The notes under the pieces are model-generated. The model did not search any database. It was given only the letters and a program-made list of their open reading frames with translations, and was not told the DNA's origin. Below are positions 57,524-64,000 of a DNA stretch of 64,000 nucleotides, one piece after another. Location: positions 248,001-312,000 of the forward strand of contig NZ_JAJIRO010000002.1 in assembly GCF_025717535.1 (NCBI RefSeq), written 5' to 3'. This DNA comes from Paucibacter sp. Y2R2-4. Lineage in GTDB: Bacteria > Pseudomonadota > Gammaproteobacteria > Burkholderiales > Burkholderiaceae_C. Position 1 is the first letter of the stretch. Every line of letters begins with the position of its first letter. The position numbers were made by a program, and so were the translations under genes.

Positions 57524-57568
57524 GGTGATGAAGGAGCGTTTCCTGCCGCTGCTTAAACTGCCGCCGCA

Positions 57569-58747
57569 TCAAGCCTGCGCGATGCGACGCACGGCGTCAA
57601 TCACCCGCTGCACATCCGCATCACTCATGGCCGTGTAAAGCGGAATGCTGAAACTGCGCTCATAGGCTTTTTGCGAATGCGGGAACTGCTCGGACGTCAG
57701 GCCATAACGGTCGCGCCAATAAGGTTGCAGATGCAAAGGGATGTAGTGCACGCTGCAACCGATGCCGGCAGCGAACATCGCTTCGATGAAAGCATCACGG
57801 TCGATGTCGGCCGTGTCGCTGAGGCGCAGCACATAGAGGTGCCAGGAATGCACATCCCCCTCGATCGCTGCCGGCGGAAGGATCAACGGCAGATCAGCAA
57901 ACGCCTCGTTGTAAGCCTGGGCGATCTTTTCGCGCCGCAACTGAAAGGCCGGCAAGCGCTTCAGTTGGTGAATGCCCAGCGCCGCGCCGATATCGGTCAA
58001 GTTGTACTTGTAGCCGGGGGCCACGATCTCGTAATACCAACTCGGCACCTTCGCGGTGAAACGGTCAAAGGCGTCGCGGTTCATGCCGTGCAAGCGCATC
58101 ACCTTGGCGCGCTTGGCCAACTCAGCATTGCGCGTCACCAGCATGCCGCCCTCGCCGGTGGTCATGGTCTTGTTGGCGTAGAAGCTGAACACGGTGGCGT
58201 CGCTGCCCATGGTGCCGATCAGCTCTTTCTCCAAGGTGGTGGGCAAGGCGTGGGCCGCGTCTTCCACCACCCGCAGGCCGTGCTTGCGGGCGATGTCCAG
58301 GATGGCGATCATGTCCACCGCCAAGCCGGCGTAGTGCACCGGGATGATGCAGCGGGTGCGCGGGGTGATGGCGGCCTCGACCAGTTTGGGGTCGATGTTC
58401 AGGGTCTTGGGGTCAATGTCCACCAAGACCACATCCGCGCCCAAGTAACGCACCACCTCGGCAGTGGCGGTGAAGGTGTGCGTGGTGGTGATGACTTCAT
58501 CACCAGGGCCGATACCCAGAGCTTCCAAGGCCAGATGCAGGCCGGCCGTGGCGGAATTCACCGCAATGCACTCAATCTCAGGCTCACCCAAAAACTGGGC
58601 GAAGTCTTGCTCGAAACGCTTGGCCTTGGGGCCGGTGGTCACCCAGCCCGAGCGCAGCGTGTCCACCACCTCATTGATCTCATCCTCGCCGATCTCGGGC
58701 AAGGCAAAGGGCAGAAACGGGGCTTGAGACGAGGACTCAGAACTCAT
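57569..58747 (-). CDS. DegT/DnrJ/EryC1 aminotransferase
   Basis: PLP-dependent aminotransferase of 392 residues that would aminate C4 of the WbpM product. The PLP-binding Lys193 is in [17 protein letters not shown], and [10 protein letters not shown] carries the Asp that holds the pyridine nitrogen. The start [22 protein letters not shown] and [13 protein letters not shown] are typical of PglE/ArnB-like enzymes. The ATG at 58747 overlaps the methyltransferase stop (ATGA); upstream in-frame sequence lies inside that gene. Confidence 0.92.
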   Translation of the reverse strand: MSSESSSQAPFLPFALPEIGEDEINEVVDTLRSGWVTTGPKAKRFEQDFAQFLGEPEIECIAVNSATAGLHLALEALGIGPGDEVITTTHTFTATAEVVRYLGADVVLVDIDPKTLNIDPKLVEAAITPRTRCIIPVHYAGLAVDMIAILDIARKHGLRVVEDAAHALPTTLEKELIGTMGSDATVFSFYANKTMTTGEGGMLVTRNAELAKRAKVMRLHGMNRDAFDRFTAKVPSWYYEIVAPGYKYNLTDIGAALGIHQLKRLPAFQLRREKIAQAYNEAFADLPLILPPAAIEGDVHSWHLYVLRLSDTADIDRDAFIEAMFAAGIGCSVHYIPLHLQPYWRDRYGLTSEQFPHSQKAYERSFSIPLYTAMSDADVQRVIDAVRRIAQA

Positions 58748-59454
58748 GAAGATGACTTTTCGATCACGGCCAGCACATGGGTGCGCAGCCAAGGAATGCT
58801 ATTGAATACGGTATAGGCGCTGGGATGCAGGCGACACACCAGCCGAGCCAGCGGTGGGGCCAGCGTCACCCGCTGCCAGCGGATGCGCGCCTCCGGAAAC
58901 AGCGCCTTCACCCGCCGAATCGGCACGCCGCGCACATCGGCATTGCGTGGATTGTCGACGATGAAGTCATACCAAAGCACAGCGCCGCCCGGTTTGAGCC
59001 AACTCCACATGGCCTGGGCCAGGGCCTCCTGCACGGAGTCGCTCAAGATCGATGAAAAAACCGTTGATTGCAAAACCAAGTCCTGGCTGGCCGGCGCAAT
59101 CTCGGCTTGAGAGGCATCACCCAGGTAAAGGCTCACCGCCTCGGGCAAGACCGCGCGGGCGGCCGCATATCGCTCCGGCAACAACTCCACCCCTTGCAAA
59201 TGCTCGGGACGAAAACCAAAACGCAACATTTCTTGCAGATTGCCACCGGCGCCGCAGCCGACCTCGGCCAAGCGCCAGTCCGCCAGCGCACCCGGCCTTT
59301 GCGCCAAGACGCGCAGCAAGGCCCGCTGGCGCTCTTGCCACATCTGCCAGACTTCCGGCCGCAAGAGGCTGTAACGATCCGCCGGCACGGCACCCGCTCG
59401 GCGTTGGTAACGCTGGGCGATGGCCTCGAGTTCTTGCTCTTGCCCTTGGGTCAT
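58744..59454 (-). CDS. Class I SAM-dependent methyltransferase
   Basis: A 236-residue Rossmann-fold methyltransferase. The SAM loop is [15 protein letters not shown] near 65, [12 protein letters not shown] follows as motif II, and [12 protein letters not shown] with [16 protein letters not shown] fits motifs IV and V. It would methylate a sugar or another small group of the glycan; a role as terminal modification is inference. A GTG two codons upstream (59460) is an alternative start that touches the stop of the preceding gene. Confidence 0.82.
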   Translation of the reverse strand: MTQGQEQELEAIAQRYQRRAGAVPADRYSLLRPEVWQMWQERQRALLRVLAQRPGALADWRLAEVGCGAGGNLQEMLRFGFRPEHLQGVELLPERYAAARAVLPEAVSLYLGDASQAEIAPASQDLVLQSTVFSSILSDSVQEALAQAMWSWLKPGGAVLWYDFIVDNPRNADVRGVPIRRVKALFPEARIRWQRVTLAPPLARLVCRLHPSAYTVFNSIPWLRTHVLAVIEKSSS

Positions 59455-59460
59455 GGCCAC

Positions 59461-60771
59461 TCAGCTCAAGGCGTCGATGAAGCGCTGAGCCAGCACCGGG
59501 TATGTGTGATGCGCCAGCACGAAGGCGCGTCCTTTTTGACCCATGGCGGCGCGCTCGGCGGCGCTGCATTGCGCGAAACGCAAGGCGCCTTCGGCCACCG
59601 CGGCCGGGTCTTCGGGCGCCACCGTCAGGCCCGCGCCAGCCTCGGCCACCGGGTCATTGCCCGCCTCAACCGAGTGCAGCACCGCACAGCCGGCCATCAT
59701 GTAGTCCATCAGCTTGTTCGGCGCGATGCCGAAACGATAGATCGGCGTGCGTTGCCAGCCGATATAGGCCACATCAAAGCACTTCAAGAGGCTTGGAATC
59801 TGCGCCTTCGGGATGGCATCAAACAGACTGACATTGCTCAAGCCCTCGGCCTGCACCCGCGCTGCAAGGCGGGCCTTCTCATGTCCGCCGCCCACCATGA
59901 CGATGGCAATTCTGCGTCCAGCCTCCGTCTGACTCAGCAGTTTGGCCGCATCCAGCAAGACGTCCAAGGCGTTGGGCAGGCCATGCGAGCCGGCATAGCC
60001 CAAGACCAAACGACCGCTGGCTTTGAGCAAGGCCAGATGTGCCGCCAAGTCAGCCTGCAAGGGTTCGGGCTCGCCTTGCCACTCATCGATGGTGATGCCA
60101 TTCGGCACGACGCTCAACTTGCTCAAGTCCAGACCATGGGCGGCCATGTGCTCGTGAACCTTGGGCAGCATAGAGACGACCCGATCGGCGTCTCGATAGG
60201 CATCGTTCTCAGCTTTTTGGCAGAGCAGCGCGAAGGGATGCAAAGGCGACAGGCCGCTGAGTTCAATCGGCGACAAGGGCCACAAATCGTGCACTTCGTA
60301 GACCAGCTTGGTCCGGCCGCCCGCCGGGCCGCTCCCAAGGGTGGCCACATCCCCTTGGGGGATCGCTGGCGTAAGCGCCTGCGAGGGGCTCAACTTGTTG
60401 GCTTGGCGGGCGATCTTGCGGGCCACCCAGATGTCCATGGGATAGGTGCTGGAGGCGATCACCGCATCGGGCGCGAAGCCCTCAGCCAAGTTTTTTGCAT
60501 CGCCCCAAACCTGCTTGCAGAAGCTCCAGATATTGCGCACCCGGCCCAGGCCATTACCTGCGTATTCCGGCGTGTCATACCAACAGTAATGCACTCCGTC
60601 GATCACTTGCACGCCGATCTTGGGCTGGGTGCTGCGCACGTGGGACTGCGAAGCGGCCAGGATCAAGACCTGATGCCCCTGGCGCACCCATTCCCGTGCC
60701 AGGTAGTAGGGGCGGTACTCCATGCCATGCTCGGGTGAGCCGGCGTAATGATTGATCAGCAGCAGCTTCAC
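59461..60771 (-). CDS. GT4 glycosyltransferase with in-frame insert
   Basis: A 436-residue GT-B enzyme. The N-terminus is LLLINHYAGSPEHGMEYRPY, and KLVYEVHDLWPLSPIEL lies near 155 in the acceptor domain. LGYAGSHGLPNALD near 255 and IAPNKLMDYMMAGCAVL near 350 form the donor side. Residues about 124-154 (between ARQA and TKLVYEVHD) are an extra Pro/Gly/Ser-rich stretch encoded by DNA with an inverted CCCAAGGG/CCCTTGGG pair and not expected in the family. The GTG start overlaps the upstream gene by four bases. Donor unknown. Confidence 0.85.
   Translation of the reverse strand: MKLLLINHYAGSPEHGMEYRPYYLAREWVRQGHQVLILAASQSHVRSTQPKIGVQVIDGVHYCWYDTPEYAGNGLGRVRNIWSFCKQVWGDAKNLAEGFAPDAVIASSTYPMDIWVARKIARQANKLSPSQALTPAIPQGDVATLGSGPAGGRTKLVYEVHDLWPLSPIELSGLSPLHPFALLCQKAENDAYRDADRVVSMLPKVHEHMAAHGLDLSKLSVVPNGITIDEWQGEPEPLQADLAAHLALLKASGRLVLGYAGSHGLPNALDVLLDAAKLLSQTEAGRRIAIVMVGGGHEKARLAARVQAEGLSNVSLFDAIPKAQIPSLLKCFDVAYIGWQRTPIYRFGIAPNKLMDYMMAGCAVLHSVEAGNDPVAEAGAGLTVAPEDPAAVAEGALRFAQCSAAERAAMGQKGRAFVLAHHTYPVLAQRFIDALS
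60310..60402. repeat. Palindromic insert inside a glycosyltransferase gene
   Basis: CCCAAGGG (60334-60341) and CCCTTGGG (60352-60359) form an inverted repeat inside a stretch of about 93 bases (31 codons) that keeps the frame. The translation breaks a conserved region of the enzyme with unrelated residues. Confidence 0.5.
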
Positions 60772-61898
60772 GTCGTCGAATCCAGTTCTTTCACACGCTT
60801 CAAAAATTTCTCGATCGCAGGGGCGAACAGGCCATGCTCGGCCACCCAGGTGCGGTTGGCCGCCGCCATCGCCGGCAGGCGCTCGCCCAGCGCCTGCAAC
60901 TGCGTGGGCAAGGCCGGCAAGGACAACTCATCCAGAATCAGCCCGCGCTGTACGGGCTCGCCCAAAAGTTCATGATTGGCCGGCAGGTCCGAAAGCAAGG
61001 GCACGCAGCCATGGGCCATGGCCTCCAGCACCGACACCGCCACCGAGTCGCTCTGCGGCAGGCTGAAGTACCAGGTCGATTTGGCGTAATGGCTCGCTTG
61101 CGTGGTGGCATCGAGCCGACCGACGAACTGCACGCGTTCGGCCAGACCCAGATCCCGTGCCTGCTGCAGCAAAGCCTCACGCAGCGAGCCGTCGTTGGCC
61201 ACCACCAGCCGGGCCTCCGGCACCTGCGCCGCCACAGTGGCAAAAGCCGCGATCACTCGCTCGGGCCGATAAATCGGCTCCAGGCCTCGATTGGCAAAGA
61301 ACAGCCAGGGCTGCTTGCGCGAAGCTGCTGTGTTGCTGGGCTTGGGCATGGCTTCAAGGCCGAACGGGAAGATCATCACCTCGCCCGCACCCAAGGTCTT
61401 CATCACGCCGCTCATGTGCTGCGAGTCGGACGTCGTCAAGGCACAGGCGTGCAGCACCTTGCGCGTCAGCCAGCGATAGGCCCAGCCCTGCTGCGGCGTC
61501 ACCAAAATATCGCTACCCCAAGCCGAACCAATGATGCGCGCCCGTAGCCGCCAGCCCCGTCGCGCCGCCCAGGCCAGGGTGCCATGCGAGGTCAGATAGT
61601 GGGCGTGCAACCAGTCAGCGTCCACCTCGGCCAGCCAAGCGCCCAAGGCCGGCAACTGCTTGAACACGCTCAGATTTCCGCCGGCATGCTCGGGCCGGGT
61701 GTTCATCGCAAAACGCCTGGCCGAAGGAATCAGCCAATCAAACTCGGGCAAGAAGCCGCGCGAAGAGGCGGCCCACAGCTCGATATCGGGACGCTGCGCC
61801 AAGGCGCGCGCCCACTTCAGCAGATGCGGGCTTTCGCCATCGCCGATCAGCACCCATCGCAGGGGCTTTTTGTTGACGTTCTTCGCTTGGACTTTCAT
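60768..61898 (-). CDS. GT4 glycosyltransferase
   Basis: A 376-residue GT-B enzyme. The N-terminus WVLIGDGESPHLLKWARAL and the HAHYLTSHGTLAW region near 98 form the acceptor side. FFANRGLEPIYRPERV near 206 and SLPQSDSVAVSVLEAMAHGCVPL near 285 form the donor site with the E(x7)E-like element. The start at 61898 is the ATG of a TGATG junction with the acyltransferase gene; a GTG one codon earlier is possible. Donor and acceptor are unknown. Confidence 0.87.
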   Translation of the reverse strand: MKVQAKNVNKKPLRWVLIGDGESPHLLKWARALAQRPDIELWAASSRGFLPEFDWLIPSARRFAMNTRPEHAGGNLSVFKQLPALGAWLAEVDADWLHAHYLTSHGTLAWAARRGWRLRARIIGSAWGSDILVTPQQGWAYRWLTRKVLHACALTTSDSQHMSGVMKTLGAGEVMIFPFGLEAMPKPSNTAASRKQPWLFFANRGLEPIYRPERVIAAFATVAAQVPEARLVVANDGSLREALLQQARDLGLAERVQFVGRLDATTQASHYAKSTWYFSLPQSDSVAVSVLEAMAHGCVPLLSDLPANHELLGEPVQRGLILDELSLPALPTQLQALGERLPAMAAANRTWVAEHGLFAPAIEKFLKRVKELDSTT

Positions 61899-62536
61899 CA
61901 CTCGGGGACTTGAGGGAGTTCACCGGCCCAAGCCAGGTAATGGGCCTGCAACTCAGGGTGCTGGGCCAGCAGCCGGGCATCCATGCGGCGCGTGTCGCCC
62001 ACTTGCTGTGCGGGGTTGCCGGCGACGATGGCGAAGTCAGGGAACTCGCCGCTGACCAAGGCATAGGCCGAAACGATGCAGCCCTTGCCCAGCCGGGTGC
62101 CGGGCAACAAAGTGGCGTGGGCGCCGACAAAACAATAGGGGCCTAGCGTCACCGGCGCTTTGAAGTAGGCCTGCTTCTCTGGCGTGCTGACATAGGCTCG
62201 GCCGTAGAGGCGGATGGCCGCGTGGCTGGAATGGGTGAACAAGCCGGTGAAGAAGCCAATCTGACAGCCCTCGCCGATCTGCAAGCCGCCGCTGGCGTCC
62301 AACACGCTGAAATGGCCAATGAAGACATGGTCAGCCACGTCGAGCGCCGGCCTGTCAAAGATCTCGCTGGTATTGCTGATGCGGGTATTGGGCAGATACA
62401 CCCCATCACGCCGCACAAAACCCCACACCATGCGCGTGCCCCACGCGCGCGAAGCCAGCAGCTTCAGCGGCTGCCAGCAGCGGCGCCACAGAGGCGCAGG
62501 ACTCAGGCTTGGGTTGGAGGGGCTGGAGGGTCTCAT
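61898..62536 (-). CDS. Left-handed beta-helix acyltransferase
   Basis: A 212-residue protein of the hexapeptide-repeat acyltransferase family. Repeats begin near 56 (ISNTSEIFDRPALDVADHVFIGHFS), and the acetyl-CoA end is VTLGPYCFVGAHATLLPGTRLGKGCIVSAYALVSG with VAGNPAQQVG. An insert with Tyr/His (THSSHAAIRLYGRAY) near 110 holds the probable catalytic His. It looks like an O-acetyltransferase of the WbbJ/LacA type more than PglD. It would decorate a sugar of the glycan. Confidence 0.85.
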   Translation of the reverse strand: MRPSSPSNPSLSPAPLWRRCWQPLKLLASRAWGTRMVWGFVRRDGVYLPNTRISNTSEIFDRPALDVADHVFIGHFSVLDASGGLQIGEGCQIGFFTGLFTHSSHAAIRLYGRAYVSTPEKQAYFKAPVTLGPYCFVGAHATLLPGTRLGKGCIVSAYALVSGEFPDFAIVAGNPAQQVGDTRRMDARLLAQHPELQAHYLAWAGELPQVPE

Positions 62537-62547
62537 CAATCAAACGG

Positions 62548-63789
62548 TCAAGCCTGCACAACAGGCGCCGGCACAGCAACCGCCGCCCGGGCCGGCAAGG
62601 CCAAGAAAAAGTAAGCGAAATAGGCCGACATCATCGCAGACACCCCCCAGGCCGCACCGATCAGCCCGCCCCAGAACAAACCCAGTCCCAGACCCAAAGC
62701 GAAAGCCACTTGCCCCCACAGCGCCAGTCGCAAAGCCCAGGCCTGCTGCCCCCAAGCCAAAGTGGCTACCGACAGCGGCGAGGCCACGAAATGCAGCGCA
62801 ATATACGGCGCCAAGGCGCGCGCCAATTGCCCAGCCTCCAGCCAACGCTCGCCAAACAAAAAGACAAACAGCGCCGGGCCCCAAATCAGCAAAACCAGCG
62901 CCAGGCCTAGGGCCAAACCCAGCAGCAAGGCAAGCAAGCGCTGCACCAACTGGCGCGCTTGCTCGGCGCTTTGCAGCGCCACCAAGCGGGTGTAGAGCGG
63001 CTGCGACAAGGCGCTGCCGACCAGGCTGGCCGGAGCCTTCAGGTATCGCAGAGCCAGGGCCCAAAAGCCCGCCGAAGCATCGCCCAAAACCCAAGCCAGC
63101 AAGACCAGCGCCACGCTGTCTTGCAATGCGCCTGCAAAAGCATGAGGCGTGTTCAGCAAGGGAAACTCGCGGTGCCGCTGCGCCATGGCCTTGAGCGCCG
63201 CCCAGGGCTGAAGCCATAGCGCAGCCCAGCCCCCCAAGGGGGCCGGCTTGGCCAAAAGTGCCGCTGCCGCCAGGCCCGCCAGAACCGGCCCCAGCAGCAA
63301 ACCCCAAACCCCCAACGTCAACAGACCCATGCCCAGTTGCAACACTGCCGCACCGCCGTATTGCAGGACCCGAGATACGGCCAAAGCGTTGAAGCGCCCT
63401 GCCCGGCTGGCCCACAGCGTCAGCCACTGGGTCAGCGCCGAGGCCAGAACCGCCAGCGGCAAAAGCCAGGCCACGCTCAAGCCTTGCGCATAAGCCATCA
63501 CGGCGCCGATCACCGCAGCCAAAACGGTCATCACCAGCAAGAGGCGCGCGCACAAAGCCATCAAGACCGCCGCAGGACCGTCTTGGGTTTCCAAGGGCAA
63601 GGCGAACTCATAGCGCGCGCAGCCCACGACCGCCAGATTGGCGGCAAGGGCCCACAGCGTGGCGAACTGGCCGAACTCACTCGGGCTGTAAATGCGGGTC
63701 AGCCAGGGCCCCAGTAATAAAGGCAAAGCCTGCGCAAGCACGCCGCCGGCCAGCAGGGTCAGCGTGGAGCGAAGCAAGCCCGAGCGCAT
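62548..63789 (-). CDS. Wzx-type flippase (second)
   Basis: A 413-residue membrane protein with about 12 helices, starting LLRSTLTLLAGGVLAQALPLLLGPWLTRIYSPSEFGQ, the family pattern. It would flip a lipid-linked oligosaccharide. It is GC-rich like its operon and unlike the flippase at 41.5 kb, so the two have separate histories. The stretch encoding LLAKPAPLGGWAALWLQP (about residues 180-197) contains a CCCCCC-AA-GGGGG palindrome and may be a small insert in a loop. It lies ten bases downstream of the partial aminotransferase gene. Confidence 0.9.
   Translation of the reverse strand: MRSGLLRSTLTLLAGGVLAQALPLLLGPWLTRIYSPSEFGQFATLWALAANLAVVGCARYEFALPLETQDGPAAVLMALCARLLLVMTVLAAVIGAVMAYAQGLSVAWLLPLAVLASALTQWLTLWASRAGRFNALAVSRVLQYGGAAVLQLGMGLLTLGVWGLLLGPVLAGLAAAALLAKPAPLGGWAALWLQPWAALKAMAQRHREFPLLNTPHAFAGALQDSVALVLLAWVLGDASAGFWALALRYLKAPASLVGSALSQPLYTRLVALQSAEQARQLVQRLLALLLGLALGLALVLLIWGPALFVFLFGERWLEAGQLARALAPYIALHFVASPLSVATLAWGQQAWALRLALWGQVAFALGLGLGLFWGGLIGAAWGVSAMMSAYFAYFFLALPARAAVAVPAPVVQA
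63217..63252. repeat. CCCCAAGGGG-type palindrome inside the second flippase gene
   Basis: CCCCCC-AA-GGGGG (63230-63242) is flanked by GCGCAGCCCAG and CCGGCTTGGCC. It is in frame. The core CCCAAGGG is shared with the insert at 60334-60341, which suggests the same dispersed element, but only two copies are seen here. Confidence 0.4.
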
Positions 63790-63799
63790 CGGGCTCAGC

Positions 63800-64000
63800 T
63801 CACGCTTTCAGAGCCTTCGCCAATTCTGAGATCACACGATCCTGTTGCTCATGGGTGAGGTCAGGACTCATAGGCAGACTCATGACTCGCTGACCGGCCG
63901 ATTCGCTGTGAACATGAGTCTCACCGCGCCCGTAAGTTGAGTAAGCTGGCTGCAGGTGCAGCGGCCGAGGATAGTGAATCGCAGTAGGAACTCCAGCCGC
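63800..64000 (-). CDS. DegT-family aminotransferase, C-terminal 66 residues
   Basis: An open frame enters from the right edge and stops with TGA at 63802-63800. The translation contains GVPTAIHYPRPLHLQPAYSTY and ends ISELAKALKA, the C-terminal pattern of DegT/DnrJ/EryC1 enzymes of the WbpE type (3-amino transfer to UDP-3-keto-GlcNAcA). The catalytic Lys lies outside the window. It is the first visible gene of the leftward operon, which continues to the right. Confidence 0.85.
   Translation of the reverse strand, partial: AAGVPTAIHYPRPLHLQPAYSTYGRGETHVHSESAGQRVMSLPMSPDLTHEQQDRVISELAKALKA

Noticed and set aside
62540-63553. Gly/Ala-rich open frame overlapping the second flippase on the same strand
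   Set aside because: Shifted frame of the flippase gene; composition is Gly/Ala/Arg only and shows no membrane pattern.

Overview
The window looks like chromosomal DNA of a GC-rich betaproteobacterium of the order Burkholderiales, probably in the Roseateles/Rubrivivax/Leptothrix neighbourhood. The basis is gene order: fabF-acpP-fabG-fabD-fabH-plsX-rpmF-yceD beside mucD-lepA-lepB-rnc-era-recO-pdxJ-acpS-nagZ, a divergent rluC/rne pair, and a high-GC third-position bias in the core genes. The genus is an inference; no rRNA, tRNA, CRISPR array, prophage or insertion sequence was seen.

Layout. 1-5.2 kb: the start of an unrecognised gene, a membrane-anchored SPOR-domain protein, argJ, and a lipoprotein whose sequence reads like a diverged serpin. 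5.4-14.1 kb: sppA, a Rieske protein, a HAD phosphatase and rluC in one leftward operon; rne with a 700-base upstream region; a POT-family peptide transporter. 14.5-25.2 kb: a long leftward core operon from mucD to nagZ with many 4-base stop/start overlaps. 25.4-32.8 kb: a YgfX-like membrane protein and the fatty-acid cluster with rpmF and yceD. The sigma-E operon (rpoE-rseA-rseB), which often sits between fabF and mucD in relatives, is not here. 32.9-36.9 kb: maf, an RsmI-like methyltransferase, an RhlE-like helicase and a WecA/MraY-type phosphoglycosyl transferase.

From 37.1 kb to the right edge the window is a surface-polysaccharide locus made of two operons that meet tail to tail at 53.62 kb. 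The rightward operon encodes an SLBB export protein, a Wzz-type chain-length protein, a WecB/WbpI-type epimerase, a Wzx flippase, a Wzy-like polymerase, two glycosyltransferases, a WbpG-HisH-HisF amidotransferase set, the WbjB-WbjC-WbjD enzymes for UDP-L-FucNAc, and a WbuB-like transferase. The leftward operon encodes a second flippase, two DegT-family aminotransferases (one cut by the window edge), an acyltransferase, two glycosyltransferases, a methyltransferase, a PglC-type priming transferase, a WbpM-type dehydratase and a WbpO/TviB-type dehydrogenase.

How they may work together: the WbpI-like epimerase, the WbpG/HisH/HisF set and the WbpE-like C-terminus at the right edge are three parts of the known Pseudomonas route to amidino-ManNAc3NAcA, so missing steps may lie just right of the window. 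WbjBCD plus WbuB would supply and transfer L-FucNAc. WbpM, DegT and the PglC-type enzyme would supply and prime a 4-amino-6-deoxy sugar. The stretch of about 40.3-46.5 kb is visibly AT-richer than its flanks and probably arrived by transfer. The strongest candidates for something unusual are the serpin-like lipoprotein, the sigma-E gap, the doubled flippase and priming functions in one locus, the structured rpmF leader, and in-frame palindrome-bearing inserts in two polysaccharide genes.
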